Assembly (NCBI RefSeq): GCF_014652535.1
Contig: NZ_BMYZ01000001.1
Coordinates: 434,001-498,000 of the forward strand
DNA from: Cellvibrio zantedeschiae
GTDB taxonomy: Bacteria > Pseudomonadota > Gammaproteobacteria > Pseudomonadales > Cellvibrionaceae
Length of the DNA: 64,000 bases
Direction: 5' to 3'
Shown: one piece after another, positions 17,095 to 27,900 of the stretch
Layout: every line of letters starts with the position of its first letter
Numbering within the stretch: position 1 is the stretch's first letter
Notes under the pieces: generated by a model
What the model was told of the DNA's origin: nothing
Databases searched by the model: none
Seen by the model: only the letters and a program-made list of their open reading frames with translations
Program-made: the position numbers and the translations under genes

Positions 17095-19791
17095 ATGAAG
17101 CGAGTTTCAATGCGATTTTTCTGTTGCTTAGTGGTATTGCTCACGTCTTTTGCGGTGCAAGCACAAACCCAAAATTTCCGTATTAGCGACATCCGGGTAG
17201 AAGGTTTACAGCGTGTATCGGCGGGGACAGTGTTCAGTGCGCTACCGGTGCGTGTGGGCGATACGGTTAACCAATCCGATATTCAAAATGCGACTCGCGA
17301 ACTCTTTAAGGTAGGTTTTTTTGCCGACGTTGCAATCCAACGTGATGGTGAAGTTTTGGTGTTGGTGCTTAAAGAGCGCCCCGCTATTAATAAAATTGAA
17401 TTGGAAGGTAACAAGGCTATCAAGTCTGAAAATTTGATGGACAGCCTTAAAAAGAACAACTTGTCTGAAGGCCAGATTTTTCAGCGCGCAACCTTGGAAG
17501 GTATTACCCAGGCGTTACAACGTGAATACATTGCGCAAGGTCGTTACGGTGCGACAGTTAATATTGAGATTGAAGATTTACCGCGTAATCAGGTAAAAGT
17601 TAAAGTAAAAATCAAGGAAGGTTCTGTCGCGCGTATCAAACAAATTAATATAGTGGGCAATAAAATTTTCAGCGATCAGGAGCTTCTTGATCTCTTCGAG
17701 TTGCGCACCTCTGGATTATTTTCCTGGATAAGTGGTAACGACAAATATTCCAAAGAAAAAATGAAAGGTGATTTGGAAAAAATCGAATCCTACTACATGG
17801 ACCGTGGTTATCTTGCGTTCAAACTGGATTCGTCGCAAATTTCTTTGAGTCCAGATAAAGAACAAATTTTTATCACCATCAACCTTACTGAAGGTGATAT
17901 TTACACGGTTAGCAGTGTGGAGTTGGCAGGTGATCCGGTTATTGATCCGGAAATTTTGCGACAATTTCTGTTAGTGAAGGAAGGCCAATTCTTTTCACAA
18001 ATTTTAATGACTACTTCGTCTGAGTATGTGACCCAGCGTTTGGGTAACGAGGGTTATACCTTTGCAAAAGTGGAAGGTGTGCCTGAGAAGAATGATGCTG
18101 ATAAAACTGTAAAAATGACGTTCTTTATTGATCCGGGTAAACGTGCTTACGTTAACCGTATCAATTTTAAAGGCAATACCAAAACTATCGATGAAGTTTT
18201 ACGTCGCGAAATGCGTCAGATGGAAGGCGGTTCTGCATCTACTGCGCAAATTGAAAACTCTAAAGTGCATTTGGAGCGTTTGGGTTTCTTCAAAGAAGTA
18301 AAAGTAGATACCAAAGAAGTGCCGGGCTCTTCTGATAAGGTCGATGTGACTTACACAGTGGAAGAACAAGCCTCAGGCAGCATGAGTTTGCAAATTGGTT
18401 ATGCGCAATATTCGGGTTTGTTGTTCCAGGCCGGGATACAGCAAAACAACTGGTTCGGCACGGGTAAACAAATTGGTTTCAATTTCAGCCATAACCGCTA
18501 TCAAACAAGCTATTCGTTAAATTATAACGATCCTTACTTTACTCCAGATGGTATTAGCCGTGGCTTTAGTCTTTATTACACCAAGAGTGATTACGGTTCT
18601 TACAACATTACGCCCTATAGCACCAATACTTATGGAGGCAAAATTACCTTTGGTTATCCAATTTCGGAAATTGAGCGCATAGGTTTTGATATTGGCTTGC
18701 GTAATCTTGAAGTGACACCGACTGGTTATTCTTCGCAAGAAATTCAACGCACTCCACGTTTTATCGATGGGTTCATATATTCGGCTGATCAATACGGAAG
18801 ATTGGTAAAACTTTCTGATAGCTATATCAGTACCGCTGATTATCAATCGATTCTTAATAATCAGAAAAATGGTATTGATTACCTTGCAAATACCTACAAC
18901 CTTAATCCTGTTACTGAAGATCAGTTAGGAGAGAAAGGCTTTATTGATAAATACGGCGATAACTTTAATGATGCGCAGTTAAGTGTGTTTTGGTTGAAAT
19001 CAACACTTAACCGCGGAGTGTTGCCTGATCGTGGAGCGCAACAACGTCTATCTGGCGAAGTGACTTTACCGGTTGGAGATCTGGAATACTTTAAACTGGA
19101 TTATGAAGGTCAATTCTTCAAGCCTTTGACCAGTGCTTTAACTTTGCGTGTTCATGGTCGTGTTGGCTACGCCGAAACCTATGGTAAAACAGATCGCCTG
19201 CCATTCTTCGAAAACTTCTATGGCGGTGGTTTTGGTTCCGTGCGCGGTTTTGAGCGCAATTCTCTTGGCCCAAGAAGTACGGTGCAAGAAACGCCTTTCT
19301 ATGCTTATTCCACATGGGACGATCGTAATGGTGATGGTAAGCAGGATGACAGCGAATTATCGAATCCTGCTTTGGTATTATGTCAAAATGCCAACGGATG
19401 TAGCTCGGGCACTTTAGTGGTTCCCAATGGCAAGCTACTTACCCAACGTGAAATAGAAGACTATGGTCGTAGACGCGGTGCTTTCGGGGGCAACGTGATT
19501 ATTGAAGGTGGTGCGGAGATTTTGTTCCCCTTGCCATTTATCAAAGACCAACGTTCCGTGCAGTCAACACTGTTCCTGGATACGGGTAATGTTTTCGATA
19601 CACATTGCGGCGCCCAGCAAAGAAACTGCCATGGGGTGAATATCGACGACTTTAAAGCCTCGTTCGGTGTCGGCTTAACCTGGATATCCAGCTTTGGCCC
19701 AATGCAGTTCAGTATCGCCAAGAAGATTAGTAAAGATGATCCGTTTGATGATGACAAGGTATTCGACTTCACCTTGGGTCAAACTTTCTAA
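17095..19791 (+). CDS. bamA: Outer membrane protein assembly factor BamA
   Basis: BamA is the core of the BAM machine that folds beta-barrels into the outer membrane. After a signal peptide (MKRVSMRFFCCLVVLLTSFAVQAQ) come five POTRA domains to about residue 430, then a 16-stranded barrel ending DFTLGQTF with terminal Phe. The loop-6 motif VRGFERNSLGP lies near residue 716. At 898 residues it is about 90 longer than the E. coli protein. The extra length is in a loop near residues 540-625 and in loop 6, where an EF-hand-like calcium loop (residues 743-754, DRNGDGKQDDSE) is followed by two cysteines. Translation could also begin at the in-frame ATG five codons later. It precedes skp. Confidence 0.96.
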   Translation: MKRVSMRFFCCLVVLLTSFAVQAQTQNFRISDIRVEGLQRVSAGTVFSALPVRVGDTVNQSDIQNATRELFKVGFFADVAIQRDGEVLVLVLKERPAINKIELEGNKAIKSENLMDSLKKNNLSEGQIFQRATLEGITQALQREYIAQGRYGATVNIEIEDLPRNQVKVKVKIKEGSVARIKQINIVGNKIFSDQELLDLFELRTSGLFSWISGNDKYSKEKMKGDLEKIESYYMDRGYLAFKLDSSQISLSPDKEQIFITINLTEGDIYTVSSVELAGDPVIDPEILRQFLLVKEGQFFSQILMTTSSEYVTQRLGNEGYTFAKVEGVPEKNDADKTVKMTFFIDPGKRAYVNRINFKGNTKTIDEVLRREMRQMEGGSASTAQIENSKVHLERLGFFKEVKVDTKEVPGSSDKVDVTYTVEEQASGSMSLQIGYAQYSGLLFQAGIQQNNWFGTGKQIGFNFSHNRYQTSYSLNYNDPYFTPDGISRGFSLYYTKSDYGSYNITPYSTNTYGGKITFGYPISEIERIGFDIGLRNLEVTPTGYSSQEIQRTPRFIDGFIYSADQYGRLVKLSDSYISTADYQSILNNQKNGIDYLANTYNLNPVTEDQLGEKGFIDKYGDNFNDAQLSVFWLKSTLNRGVLPDRGAQQRLSGEVTLPVGDLEYFKLDYEGQFFKPLTSALTLRVHGRVGYAETYGKTDRLPFFENFYGGGFGSVRGFERNSLGPRSTVQETPFYAYSTWDDRNGDGKQDDSELSNPALVLCQNANGCSSGTLVVPNGKLLTQREIEDYGRRRGAFGGNVIIEGGAEILFPLPFIKDQRSVQSTLFLDTGNVFDTHCGAQQRNCHGVNIDDFKASFGVGLTWISSFGPMQFSIAKKISKDDPFDDDKVFDFTLGQTF

Positions 19792-19858
19792 GGTCAATCT
19801 TCCAAAGATAGTTTAAATATTTTAATTGCTGTTAATTTAATGATAAGAGGAAATGCTC

Positions 19859-20371
19859 GTGAACTTTACTAAAAAATGTGTAGCCGCTGCAGCTTTGTGC
19901 ATGATGTCAGCTGTTAGCTTTGCTGAAGCTAAAATTGCAGTAATCAATCCTGAAGGCGCAATTTTATCGACCGCTGTTGCCAAGGCTCGCTTCGAAAAAT
20001 TAGAAAAAACATCTGACTATGCTGCAACCAAAGCAAAATTGGATGGAATTTCTGCAGATTATAAAGCGCTGCAAGAATCTGCTAAAAAAGACGGTTCTAC
20101 CTGGTCTAACGAAAAGAAAGAAGAAGTAGCTAAAAAGATTCAAGGCTTGCAACAAGATGCGCAGTTCAATGGCCAAAAATTGCAAAAATCTCGTCAAGAA
20201 GCTGCTGAAGCTATCGCACAAGAATTAGGTCAAAAATATCAAGCTGCATTAAAGCAAGTTGTTGATGCAGAAAAAATTGGTTTGTTGTTGGGCCCACAAG
20301 CTGCAATTTTCGCAACGCCAGAATATGACATTACTGCAAAAGTGACTGACTTAATTAACAAAGCCAAGTAA
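19859..20371 (+). CDS. skp: Periplasmic chaperone Skp/OmpH
   Basis: Skp holds unfolded outer-membrane proteins on their way to BamA. I choose the GTG at 19859 because AAGAGG lies 8 nt upstream; the ATG at 19853 is only 2 nt from it. The signal peptide ends around MMSAVSFAEA. The mature start AKIAVINPEGAILSTAVAKA is the family hallmark, where the body of the trimer forms. A long charged, Lys/Glu/Gln-rich helical stretch (residues about 45-120) makes the tentacles. At 170 residues it is of normal length. It lies between bamA and lpxD as usual. Confidence 0.93.
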   Translation: MNFTKKCVAAAALCMMSAVSFAEAKIAVINPEGAILSTAVAKARFEKLEKTSDYAATKAKLDGISADYKALQESAKKDGSTWSNEKKEEVAKKIQGLQQDAQFNGQKLQKSRQEAAEAIAQELGQKYQAALKQVVDAEKIGLLLGPQAAIFATPEYDITAKVTDLINKAK

Positions 20372-20376
20372 TTAAT

Positions 20377-21411
20377 GTGTCTAAAATTACTACCCGCTTT
20401 ACTCTAGCCGAGCTGGCTCAGCACATTGGTGCTGAGCTGGTGGGCAACCCTCAGCATGAAATATCCTCGCTCGCGACACTCCAAGCTGCTACTCAGAATG
20501 ATCTGAGCTTTATTGCCAATCCCGCCTATAAGAAACATTTGTCTAGCACTCAGGCAGGTGCTGTTATTTGCGCCCCGGATTTAGCCGAAGCAATTGCGGG
20601 CAACAAATTAATTGTTGCTAATCCATACCTTTGCTACGCACAACTGACTGCATTGTTTAACTCGCCTGTGAGCAGCGTGGGTGTGCACGAATCAGCCGTA
20701 GTTGGCAAAAACTGCGTATTAGGAAAGGATGTGTGGATTCAACCCAATGCAGTTATCGGCGATAACGTGAATTTAGGCGATGGCGTTGTTATAGGTGCAG
20801 GAGCCGTTGTAGGAACCAATAGCAGCATAGGGGCGAGAACCCGTTTGTACGCCAATGTCACTGTCTATCACGACATCAGTATTGGCGAAGATTGTATTTT
20901 CCACAGCGGTTGTGTGATTGGCGCAGACGGTTTTGGTTTTGCGCCCGCATCGACTGGCTGGATGAAAATTCATCAGCTGGGAAGTGTAGTGATTGGCAAT
21001 AATGTAGAGATAGGCGCAAATACCACGATTGATCGAGGAGCGCTGGATAATACTTTTATCGATGACGGCGTGATTATCGATAATTTGGTGCAAATTGGTC
21101 ATAATGTGCGGCTTGGTAAAAACACCGCGATTGCGGCCCATACTGCTATTGCCGGCAGTACCACTATCGGTGATAACTGTACCATTGCGGGCGCGGTTGC
21201 TATTGCCGGTCACGTTACTCTGGCTGACAGGGTTCATATCACGGGTATGAGTATGGTTTCCAACTCGATTAGCGAAGCCGGTTCCTATTCATCAGGTGTG
21301 CCTTTGGGGCCAACCAAAGAGTGGCGAAAAAATGCAGCGCGGTTCCGTCAGTTAGACAGCTTGGCGACCCGAATCATTAAGCTGGCGCGCAAGGCTCCAG
21401 AAGATGAATAA
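20377..21411 (+). CDS. lpxD: UDP-3-O-(3-hydroxyacyl)glucosamine N-acyltransferase
   Basis: LpxD adds the second 3-hydroxyacyl chain in lipid A synthesis. The start is GTG (20377), five nt after the skp stop. An N-terminal uridine-binding domain (LAELAQHIGAELVGNP, about 1-100) precedes a left-handed beta-helix with hexapeptide repeats (VVGKNCVLGKDVWIQPNAVI and many more). The catalytic His region is VIDNLVQIGHNVRLGKNTAI, and the substrate-loop motif is HSGCVIGADGFGFAP. The C-terminal helix carries the basic WRKNAARFRQLDSL. The length of 344 matches the family. It is followed by fabZ. Confidence 0.97.
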   Translation: MSKITTRFTLAELAQHIGAELVGNPQHEISSLATLQAATQNDLSFIANPAYKKHLSSTQAGAVICAPDLAEAIAGNKLIVANPYLCYAQLTALFNSPVSSVGVHESAVVGKNCVLGKDVWIQPNAVIGDNVNLGDGVVIGAGAVVGTNSSIGARTRLYANVTVYHDISIGEDCIFHSGCVIGADGFGFAPASTGWMKIHQLGSVVIGNNVEIGANTTIDRGALDNTFIDDGVIIDNLVQIGHNVRLGKNTAIAAHTAIAGSTTIGDNCTIAGAVAIAGHVTLADRVHITGMSMVSNSISEAGSYSSGVPLGPTKEWRKNAARFRQLDSLATRIIKLARKAPEDE

Positions 21412-21501
21412 TTAATACAGGCGCGCGCGTAACCAATTCTTGCTTGCGGATAAATACCCAGGCACAAACAGATACTTTGAATTATACCCAGGGCCATTCC
21501 T

Positions 21502-21939
21502 ATGATGGATGTCAACGAAATACGTGAATATTTACCACATCGCTACCCATTTCTCTTGGTCGATAGAGTCGTGGAGCTGGTGGAAGGCGAATCCATTGTT
21601 GCCTACAAAAATATCACCGTAAACGAAGAAGTTTTTAATGGCCACTTTCCGCAAAACCCGGTATTTCCCGGTGTGATGATTATCGAAGCCATGGCGCAAG
21701 CTTCAGGCATTCTCGGTTTTAAAACCATGAATAAAAAACCACAAGACGGCTCGATTTATTTGTTTGCTGGTGTGGATGATGTGCGCTTCAAGCGTCAAGT
21801 TATTCCGGGAGATCGTTTGCAATTGGAATCTCGCGTAATTTCAGAAAAGCGCGGCATTTGGAAGTTTGAATGTAAAGCGACTGTGGATGGCGTATTGGCG
21901 GCATCGGCAACTATTCTTTGTGCGGATCGCAAAGTGTAG
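21502..21939 (+). CDS. fabZ: 3-hydroxyacyl-ACP dehydratase FabZ
   Basis: FabZ dehydrates 3-hydroxyacyl-ACP in fatty acid elongation and competes with LpxA/LpxD for 3-hydroxy acyl chains. The 145-residue hotdog-fold protein starts [20 protein letters not shown]; the second ATG, one codon later, is an equal choice. The catalytic His and Glu are in [20 protein letters not shown]. It lies between lpxD and lpxA, which is standard and reflects the shared substrate pool. Confidence 0.97.
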   Translation: MMDVNEIREYLPHRYPFLLVDRVVELVEGESIVAYKNITVNEEVFNGHFPQNPVFPGVMIIEAMAQASGILGFKTMNKKPQDGSIYLFAGVDDVRFKRQVIPGDRLQLESRVISEKRGIWKFECKATVDGVLAASATILCADRKV

Positions 21940-21991
21940 GTTATCGATAATTTTTGTAGTCGAAACATCCACCTATCCATGAGATTTTATT

Positions 21992-22762
21992 TTGATTGAT
22001 TCACGCGCAATAATTCATCCCAGTGCGAAACTTGCTGCCGATGTTCAAGTGGGCCCTTGGTCAATCATAGGTCCGGATGTTGAAATCGGTGAAGGCACAG
22101 TTGTCGATTCCCACGTTGTGGTTAAAGGCCCAACGGTCATCGGCAAATACAATCGCATCTATCAATTTTCTTCCGTGGGTGAAGATACTCCCGATTTAAA
22201 ATACAAAGGTGAGCCCACACGTTTGGTTGTAGGTGACCACAACATTATTCGTGAAGGCGTCACCATTCATCGCGGTACTATTCAAGATCGCAGTGAAACT
22301 ACGATTGGCAGTCACAACTTAATTATGGCTTACGTGCACATTGGCCATGACAGCGTTATTGGCAATCACTGCATCCTGGTGAATAACACCGCGCTTGCCG
22401 GTCACGTTTATATCGGCGATTGGGCGATTCTCAGCGGCTACACCTTGGTGCATCAATTTTGCAAAATTGGCGCCCATAGTTTTACCGGTATGGGCACGGC
22501 AGTAGGTAAAGATATTCCTGCTTATGTCATGGCAACTGGCAATCCAGCAGAAGCAAAAAGCATTAATAGCGAAGGTTTACGTCGACGCGGATTTAGCAGC
22601 GAAGAAATTGCGACCATCACCAAAGCTTATAAATTAATTTATCGTCGCGGTTTAACAATTGACGAGGCCTTGGTTGAGTTGGAAGCCATGGTGCCTGAGT
22701 GCGAGCGTTTAATTCCTTTAATTCAATCGATCAAAGATTCCACCCGCGGTATTGTGAGATAA
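21992..22762 (+). CDS. lpxA: UDP-N-acetylglucosamine O-acyltransferase LpxA
   Basis: LpxA starts lipid A synthesis by moving a 3-hydroxyacyl chain from ACP to UDP-GlcNAc. The 256 residues show the hexapeptide beta-helix (IHPSAKLAADVQVGPWSIIG), the catalytic His region LIMAYVHIGHDSVIGN, and the C-terminal helical domain (INSEGLRRRGFSSEEI). Translation appears to start at TTG (21992): no in-frame ATG fits, and IDSRAIIHPSA is the conserved N-terminus. A TTG start may keep synthesis low in this tightly balanced pathway. It sits 52 nt after fabZ. Confidence 0.96.
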   Translation: MIDSRAIIHPSAKLAADVQVGPWSIIGPDVEIGEGTVVDSHVVVKGPTVIGKYNRIYQFSSVGEDTPDLKYKGEPTRLVVGDHNIIREGVTIHRGTIQDRSETTIGSHNLIMAYVHIGHDSVIGNHCILVNNTALAGHVYIGDWAILSGYTLVHQFCKIGAHSFTGMGTAVGKDIPAYVMATGNPAEAKSINSEGLRRRGFSSEEIATITKAYKLIYRRGLTIDEALVELEAMVPECERLIPLIQSIKDSTRGIVR

Positions 22763-22825
22763 AAATTATTTTATTGATGTAAAAATAATAAAGAACAAAT
22801 AAGAGATTTTTATTGGGGCTAAGAA

Positions 22826-23962
22826 ATGGAACGTATACACATAGGTATTGTTGTCGGCGAAGCCTCTGGTGACATTCTTGGCGCCGCACTGATTGTAGAA
22901 CTGCGTAAGCTTTACCCTAATGCGGAATTTTCCGGCATTGGCGGCCCACGTATGTTGACCCTGGGTTTCCATTCTTATTTCCCGCAGGATCGTTTGGCTG
23001 TGATGGGCTTAATCGAGCCCCTGAAGCGCTTGCCCGAATTACTGCGTATCCGTAAGTTTTTGCGTGAGCATTTTATTGCAAACCCTCCTGCAGTTTTTAT
23101 CGGTATAGACTCACCGGATTTTACAATTTCATTAGAAGGCTCGCTTAAAGAGCATGGCATAAAAACCGTTCATTACGTTAGCCCGTCAGTATGGGCATGG
23201 CGACAAAAACGCGTCTTTAAAATTGCGAAATCAGTTGATTTAATGCTTACACTTTTGCCGTTTGAAGCAGCTTTTTACGAAAAGCATAATGTGCCGGTAG
23301 AATTTGTTGGTCATCATCTTGCTGATGAAATTCCGCTTGAGGTTGATAAATATAAAGCACGGCGTGAGTTGGGAATTCCCGAACATGCGCGCGTAGTGGC
23401 ATTGCTTCCCGGTAGTCGTGCCAGTGAAGTAGAGCGCATGGGTAAATTGTTTATGCATGCTGCCGTATTTTGTCTTGAGCAAGACCCGGAATTATTATTT
23501 TATATTCCCGCAGCCAATTCAGATCGCTATCGTCAGTTGCATCACCAATTAAATGATTATGTGGATTTTCCAATCCAACTGTTCAACGGCAATTCTCACC
23601 GGGTTATGGCTGCGGCAGATGTGCTTTTGTTGGCGTCCGGTACAGTAACTCTAGAGGCTTTACTGCTTAAAAAGCCTATGGTTGTTGCCTACAAAATGGC
23701 ACCGCTAACGTTTAAAATTTTGTCCTGGCTTGTCAAAACCCCCTTTGTTTCTTTGCCTAATTTATTAGCCAACAAATTACTCGTACCGGAATTGTTGCAA
23801 GACGACGCCTCGCCAGAAAAATTAAGCGCAGGCATAATGCATTACTTTGAAAATCCCGACGAAGCGCAAACACTGAGCAATACTTTTGCCGATATGCATG
23901 CAACATTAAAACGCGATGCGAGTGTACGAGCTGCAGCCGCTATCGCAAAACTCATTAACTAA
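22826..23962 (+). CDS. lpxB: Lipid-A-disaccharide synthase
   Basis: LpxB joins lipid X and UDP-diacylglucosamine into the lipid A disaccharide at the inner membrane. It is a GT-B glycosyltransferase of family GT19. The 378 residues contain [10 protein letters not shown] at the N-terminus, [44 protein letters not shown], and the nucleotide-binding [20 protein letters not shown]. It follows lpxA after 63 nt and precedes rnhB. Confidence 0.97.
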   Translation: MERIHIGIVVGEASGDILGAALIVELRKLYPNAEFSGIGGPRMLTLGFHSYFPQDRLAVMGLIEPLKRLPELLRIRKFLREHFIANPPAVFIGIDSPDFTISLEGSLKEHGIKTVHYVSPSVWAWRQKRVFKIAKSVDLMLTLLPFEAAFYEKHNVPVEFVGHHLADEIPLEVDKYKARRELGIPEHARVVALLPGSRASEVERMGKLFMHAAVFCLEQDPELLFYIPAANSDRYRQLHHQLNDYVDFPIQLFNGNSHRVMAAADVLLLASGTVTLEALLLKKPMVVAYKMAPLTFKILSWLVKTPFVSLPNLLANKLLVPELLQDDASPEKLSAGIMHYFENPDEAQTLSNTFADMHATLKRDASVRAAAAIAKLIN

Positions 23963-23993
23963 TAACATCTATCTGCAAGTTGGATCTGTCATC

Positions 23994-24602
23994 ATGCTCG
24001 AGCCGTTTATCTGTAGTTATCAAGGCGTTTTATTGGCCGGCTGTGATGAAGTCGGGCGTGGGCCTTTGGCGGGTGATGTGGTCGCAGCAGCAGTTATTCT
24101 TGATCCGGAAAATCCTATTTTGGGTTTGGATGATTCAAAAAAACTTACCGAAAAAAAACGTGAGCTTTTGTTTGATGAAATAAAACTCAAAGCCAAAAGC
24201 TGGTGTGTTGCACGTGCATCTGTTGCTGAAATCGATAAGATAAATATTTTACAAGCCAGCTTGTTGGCGATGACCCGCGCAGTACAAGGCTTACATATCC
24301 AACCGGAACACGTATTGGTCGATGGTAATAAATTACCCCGATGGAGTTATGTCGCTGAAGCGGTTGTTAAAGGCGATAGCCGTGTTGCGGCTATTAGCGC
24401 AGCATCCATTCTGGCAAAAGTTGTGCGCGACCGTGAAATGGTGGAATTTGATAAACAGTATCCTGGCTACGGCCTTGCGGATCACAAAGGCTATCCAACA
24501 CAAGCACATATGGATGCCTTAGAGAAGCTGGGCGTCACGCCAATTCATCGCACGTCTTTTGCGCCTGTGCGCGCCAAAATCGAACAGATGAAATTATTTT
24601 AA
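23994..24602 (+). CDS. rnhB: Ribonuclease HII
   Basis: RNase HII removes ribonucleotides from DNA and RNA-DNA hybrids. I choose the ATG at 23994 ([19 protein letters not shown]), 31 nt after lpxB; a longer in-frame reading from 23916 would overlap lpxB. The 202 residues carry [15 protein letters not shown] (catalytic Asp-Glu), [12 protein letters not shown], the third acid in [10 protein letters not shown] and [17 protein letters not shown]. All residues are intact. Its stop codon overlaps the following small gene by one base (TAATG). Confidence 0.96.
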   Translation: MLEPFICSYQGVLLAGCDEVGRGPLAGDVVAAAVILDPENPILGLDDSKKLTEKKRELLFDEIKLKAKSWCVARASVAEIDKINILQASLLAMTRAVQGLHIQPEHVLVDGNKLPRWSYVAEAVVKGDSRVAAISAASILAKVVRDREMVEFDKQYPGYGLADHKGYPTQAHMDALEKLGVTPIHRTSFAPVRAKIEQMKLF

Positions 24603-24874
24603 TGAGTAATATTTGCGACGCCGATTTGCAATACCTAAAGCCCGGCAAACGGGTTGTGTTGAAATCTTTTAAAGGTAGTTTGGCTGTGCCGCAAGATGTA
24701 AAACCAGAAGAAAATTATTGGAAACTGATTGGTAGTAAAGCCGTGGTGGAGCAAACAAACAATACGGACTCAGTGTTGATTAAGTTTGAGCGCGATTTTT
24801 CTGATTTAGGTTTGGCCACCGCAAATGCTTTGTGGATATTGATCAGCGATTTAAAGTTTATTTGCCGTTACTGA
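24602..24874 (+). CDS. Conserved-looking small protein between rnhB and dnaE, function unknown
   Basis: A 90-residue acidic, soluble protein with no signal peptide or membrane segment, starting [20 protein letters not shown]. Its ATG overlaps the rnhB stop by one base, which suggests translational coupling and supports a real gene. The sequence alternates short strands (RVVLKSFKGSL, WKLIGSKAVVE, SVLIKFERDFSDLGL) consistent with a small beta-barrel such as an SH3-like or PRC-like domain; this is a guess from pattern. I do not recognise a family. It ends 40 nt before dnaE. Confidence 0.7.
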   Translation: MSNICDADLQYLKPGKRVVLKSFKGSLAVPQDVKPEENYWKLIGSKAVVEQTNNTDSVLIKFERDFSDLGLATANALWILISDLKFICRY

Positions 24875-24914
24875 AATGTATCGTGAAATTTCCCCCATTC
24901 ATTATTGAAAAACC

Positions 24915-27900
24915 ATGACCGCAAATTTTGTACATCTACGCTTGCATACCGAATTCTCGCTTGTCGATAGTTTGGTGCGTATTAAAAAACTCGTCAAACG
25001 TGTGGCCGAGTTGGATATGCCTGCTTGCGGTATTAGCGATCAATGCAATTTCTATGGACTTATAAAATTTTATAAGGCTGCACAAGGCGCGGGTATTAAA
25101 CCTATTATCGGCAGCGACTTTTGGATGGCCAGCAGCGACAGCGAAGGCAAGCCAACAATCGTTACCTTGTTAGCCATGAATAACACTGGCTACAAAAATA
25201 TTATCGAGTTGATTTCACGTGCATGGCGCCAGGGGCAACAGCAGGGCGTTGCATACGTTCAGCGCGAATGGATCAGCGAATTTAGTGAAGGTTGTATCGC
25301 ACTCTCCGGTGGAAAGTTTGGCGATGTGGGTATGTGCTTACTCGCAGGCCGTGCTGAACAAGCGCAGGAATTGTTGCAAGCCTGGATGCGAGATTTCCCC
25401 AATCGCTTTTACTTGGAGCTGCAGCGCACTGGGCGCGAGAACGATGAAAGTTATTTACATTCTGCGGTCGCTCTTGCTGAAACTTTGCAGTGCCCTGTGG
25501 TTGCTACTAACGATGTACGCTTCATCAATCGTGATGAATTTGAGGTGCACGAAGCGCGCGTGTGTATCAGTGAAGGCCGCACGCTGGATGATCCGCGTCG
25601 TGAACGTCGCTACAGCGAGCAGCAATATTTGCGTTCGGCAGAAGAAATGTCGGAGCTGTTTAGCGATATCCCGGAAGCGCTGGAGAACACGCTTGAAATT
25701 GCCAAGCGCTGCACCGTCAATATCCAAATGGGCAAATATTTCTTGCCTGAATATCCTGTCCCCGAGGGTATGACTGAAGGAGATTTCTTCAGAAAAATTT
25801 CGCAAGACGGTTTGGAAAAACGTCTCGAACGTATTCTCGATAAATCGGCACCTGATTACGCGGAACGCCGCAAAATTTATGATGACCGTTTGAAATTCGA
25901 ACTGGATATTATTATCCAGATGGGGTTCCCCGGTTACTTCCTGATCGTGATGGACTTTATCCAGTGGGCAAAAGATCACGATATTCCCGTGGGCCCAGGC
26001 CGTGGTTCTGGTGCGGGTTCGCTCGTCGCCTATGTGTTATTGATTACTGACCTCGACCCGCTGCAATACGATTTGCTGTTTGAACGTTTCTTGAATCCGG
26101 AACGTGTATCCATGCCTGACTTTGATATCGATTTCTGTATGGATGGCCGCGACCGTGTAATTTCTTACGTGGCTGATAACTATGGCCGCGACGCCGTAAG
26201 CCAAATCATCACCTTCGGTACCATGGCTGCAAAAGCGGTGGTGCGCGATGTGGCGCGTGTGCAAGGCAAGTCTTATGGCTTGGCCGATAAGCTTTCCAAA
26301 ATGATTCCGCCCACGCCGGGCATGACACTCGCGCAAGCCTTGGAAGAAGAGCCGCAACTCAAAGAGTTTTTGGCGGGCGATGCTGACGGCCAGGAAATTT
26401 GGGAAATGGCGGTTCAGCTTGAAGGCCTAACCCGTAACGTGGGTAAGCATGCCGGTGGTGTGGTTATAGCACCCACCAAGCTTACCGATTTCGCACCGCT
26501 GTTCAGCGATGAAAGCGGCGGCGGCCTGGTAACCCAATTCGATAAAAACGATGTGGAAGAAGCGGGCCTGGTTAAGTTCGACTTCCTCGGTTTGCGCACG
26601 CTCACAATTATTGATTGGGCGCGCATCATGATCGACAAACAGCGTGCTCGCCTGGGCGAAGAGCCTCTGGATATCAGCGCTATCCCGCTTGATGATGCGG
26701 CTACTTTTTCGTTGCTTAAGCGCGCTGAAACTACTGCCGTATTCCAGCTTGAATCGCGCGGTATGAAAGACCTGATCAAGCGCCTGCAACCGGACAATAT
26801 TGAAGACCTGATCGCATTGGTGGCGCTCTTCCGTCCGGGGCCACTGGAATCCGGCATGGTGGATGATTTTATCAACCGTAAACACGGCCGCGCCCAGGTT
26901 GCTTATCCCGACGCAAAATTCCAGCACCACACCTTAAAGCCTGTGCTTGAGCCAACTTACGGCGTTATCGTTTACCAGGAACAGGTAATGCAGATTGCAC
27001 AGGTATTGGCGGGCTATACGCTCGGTGGTGCAGACATGTTGCGCCGCGCCATGGGTAAGAAAAAGCCCGAGGAAATGGCCAAGCAGCGCTCGGTATTCGA
27101 AGAGGGTGCCAAATCCATGGGCGTTGACCCGGATCTGGCCATTAAAATTTTCGACCTGGTAGAAAAGTTCGCGGGCTATGGTTTTAACAAATCCCACTCT
27201 GCAGCTTACGCGTTGGTTTCCTATCAAACCGCTTGGCTTAAAGCCCATTATCCCGCGCACTTTATGGCGGCAACCATGTCTTCGGATATGGATAAAACCG
27301 ACAAAGTTGTGACCTTCATTGAAGAATGTCGCCACATGAAATTGAAGTTGCTGCCACCCGATGTGAATTCGGGGGAGTTCCATTTTACGGTGGATGAGAA
27401 GGGCAACATTATCTACGGATTGGGCGCGATCAAAGGCCTGGGTGAAGGCCCGGTGGAATCCATTATTGCGGCGCGCGCGCAAGGCGGACCTTTTAAAGAT
27501 TTGTTTGATTTCTGTTCCCGCGTAGACCCTCGCAAGGTAAACAAGCGCGCGTTGGAGGCGATTATCCGCTCCGGCGCCGCCGATAATCTTGGGCCAACGG
27601 TTGGAACGCCGCAGTACAATCTTGATCACGATCGCGCCGTTATGTTCGCCTCCATGAGTGAAGCGGTAAAAACCGCTGAACAGGCTGCTGCGAACACCAA
27701 TGCGGGCATGATGGATTTGTTTGGTGAAGTCATGGCGAGTGACTCCAGCAACGCGGATGTTTACAGCGATTTCCGTCGTGTGCGCACCTGGACTATGAAA
27801 GAGCGTTTGCATGCTGAGAAAGAGACGCTAGGTCTTTATTTGACAGGTCACCCCATCGACGAATACGAAAGCGAATTGCCGCATCTTGTCAGCTCACGTA

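Noticed and set aside
26427-27812. Long open frames antisense to dnaE
   Set aside because: Shadow frames created by codon bias in a conserved coding gene; no start signals or motifs.
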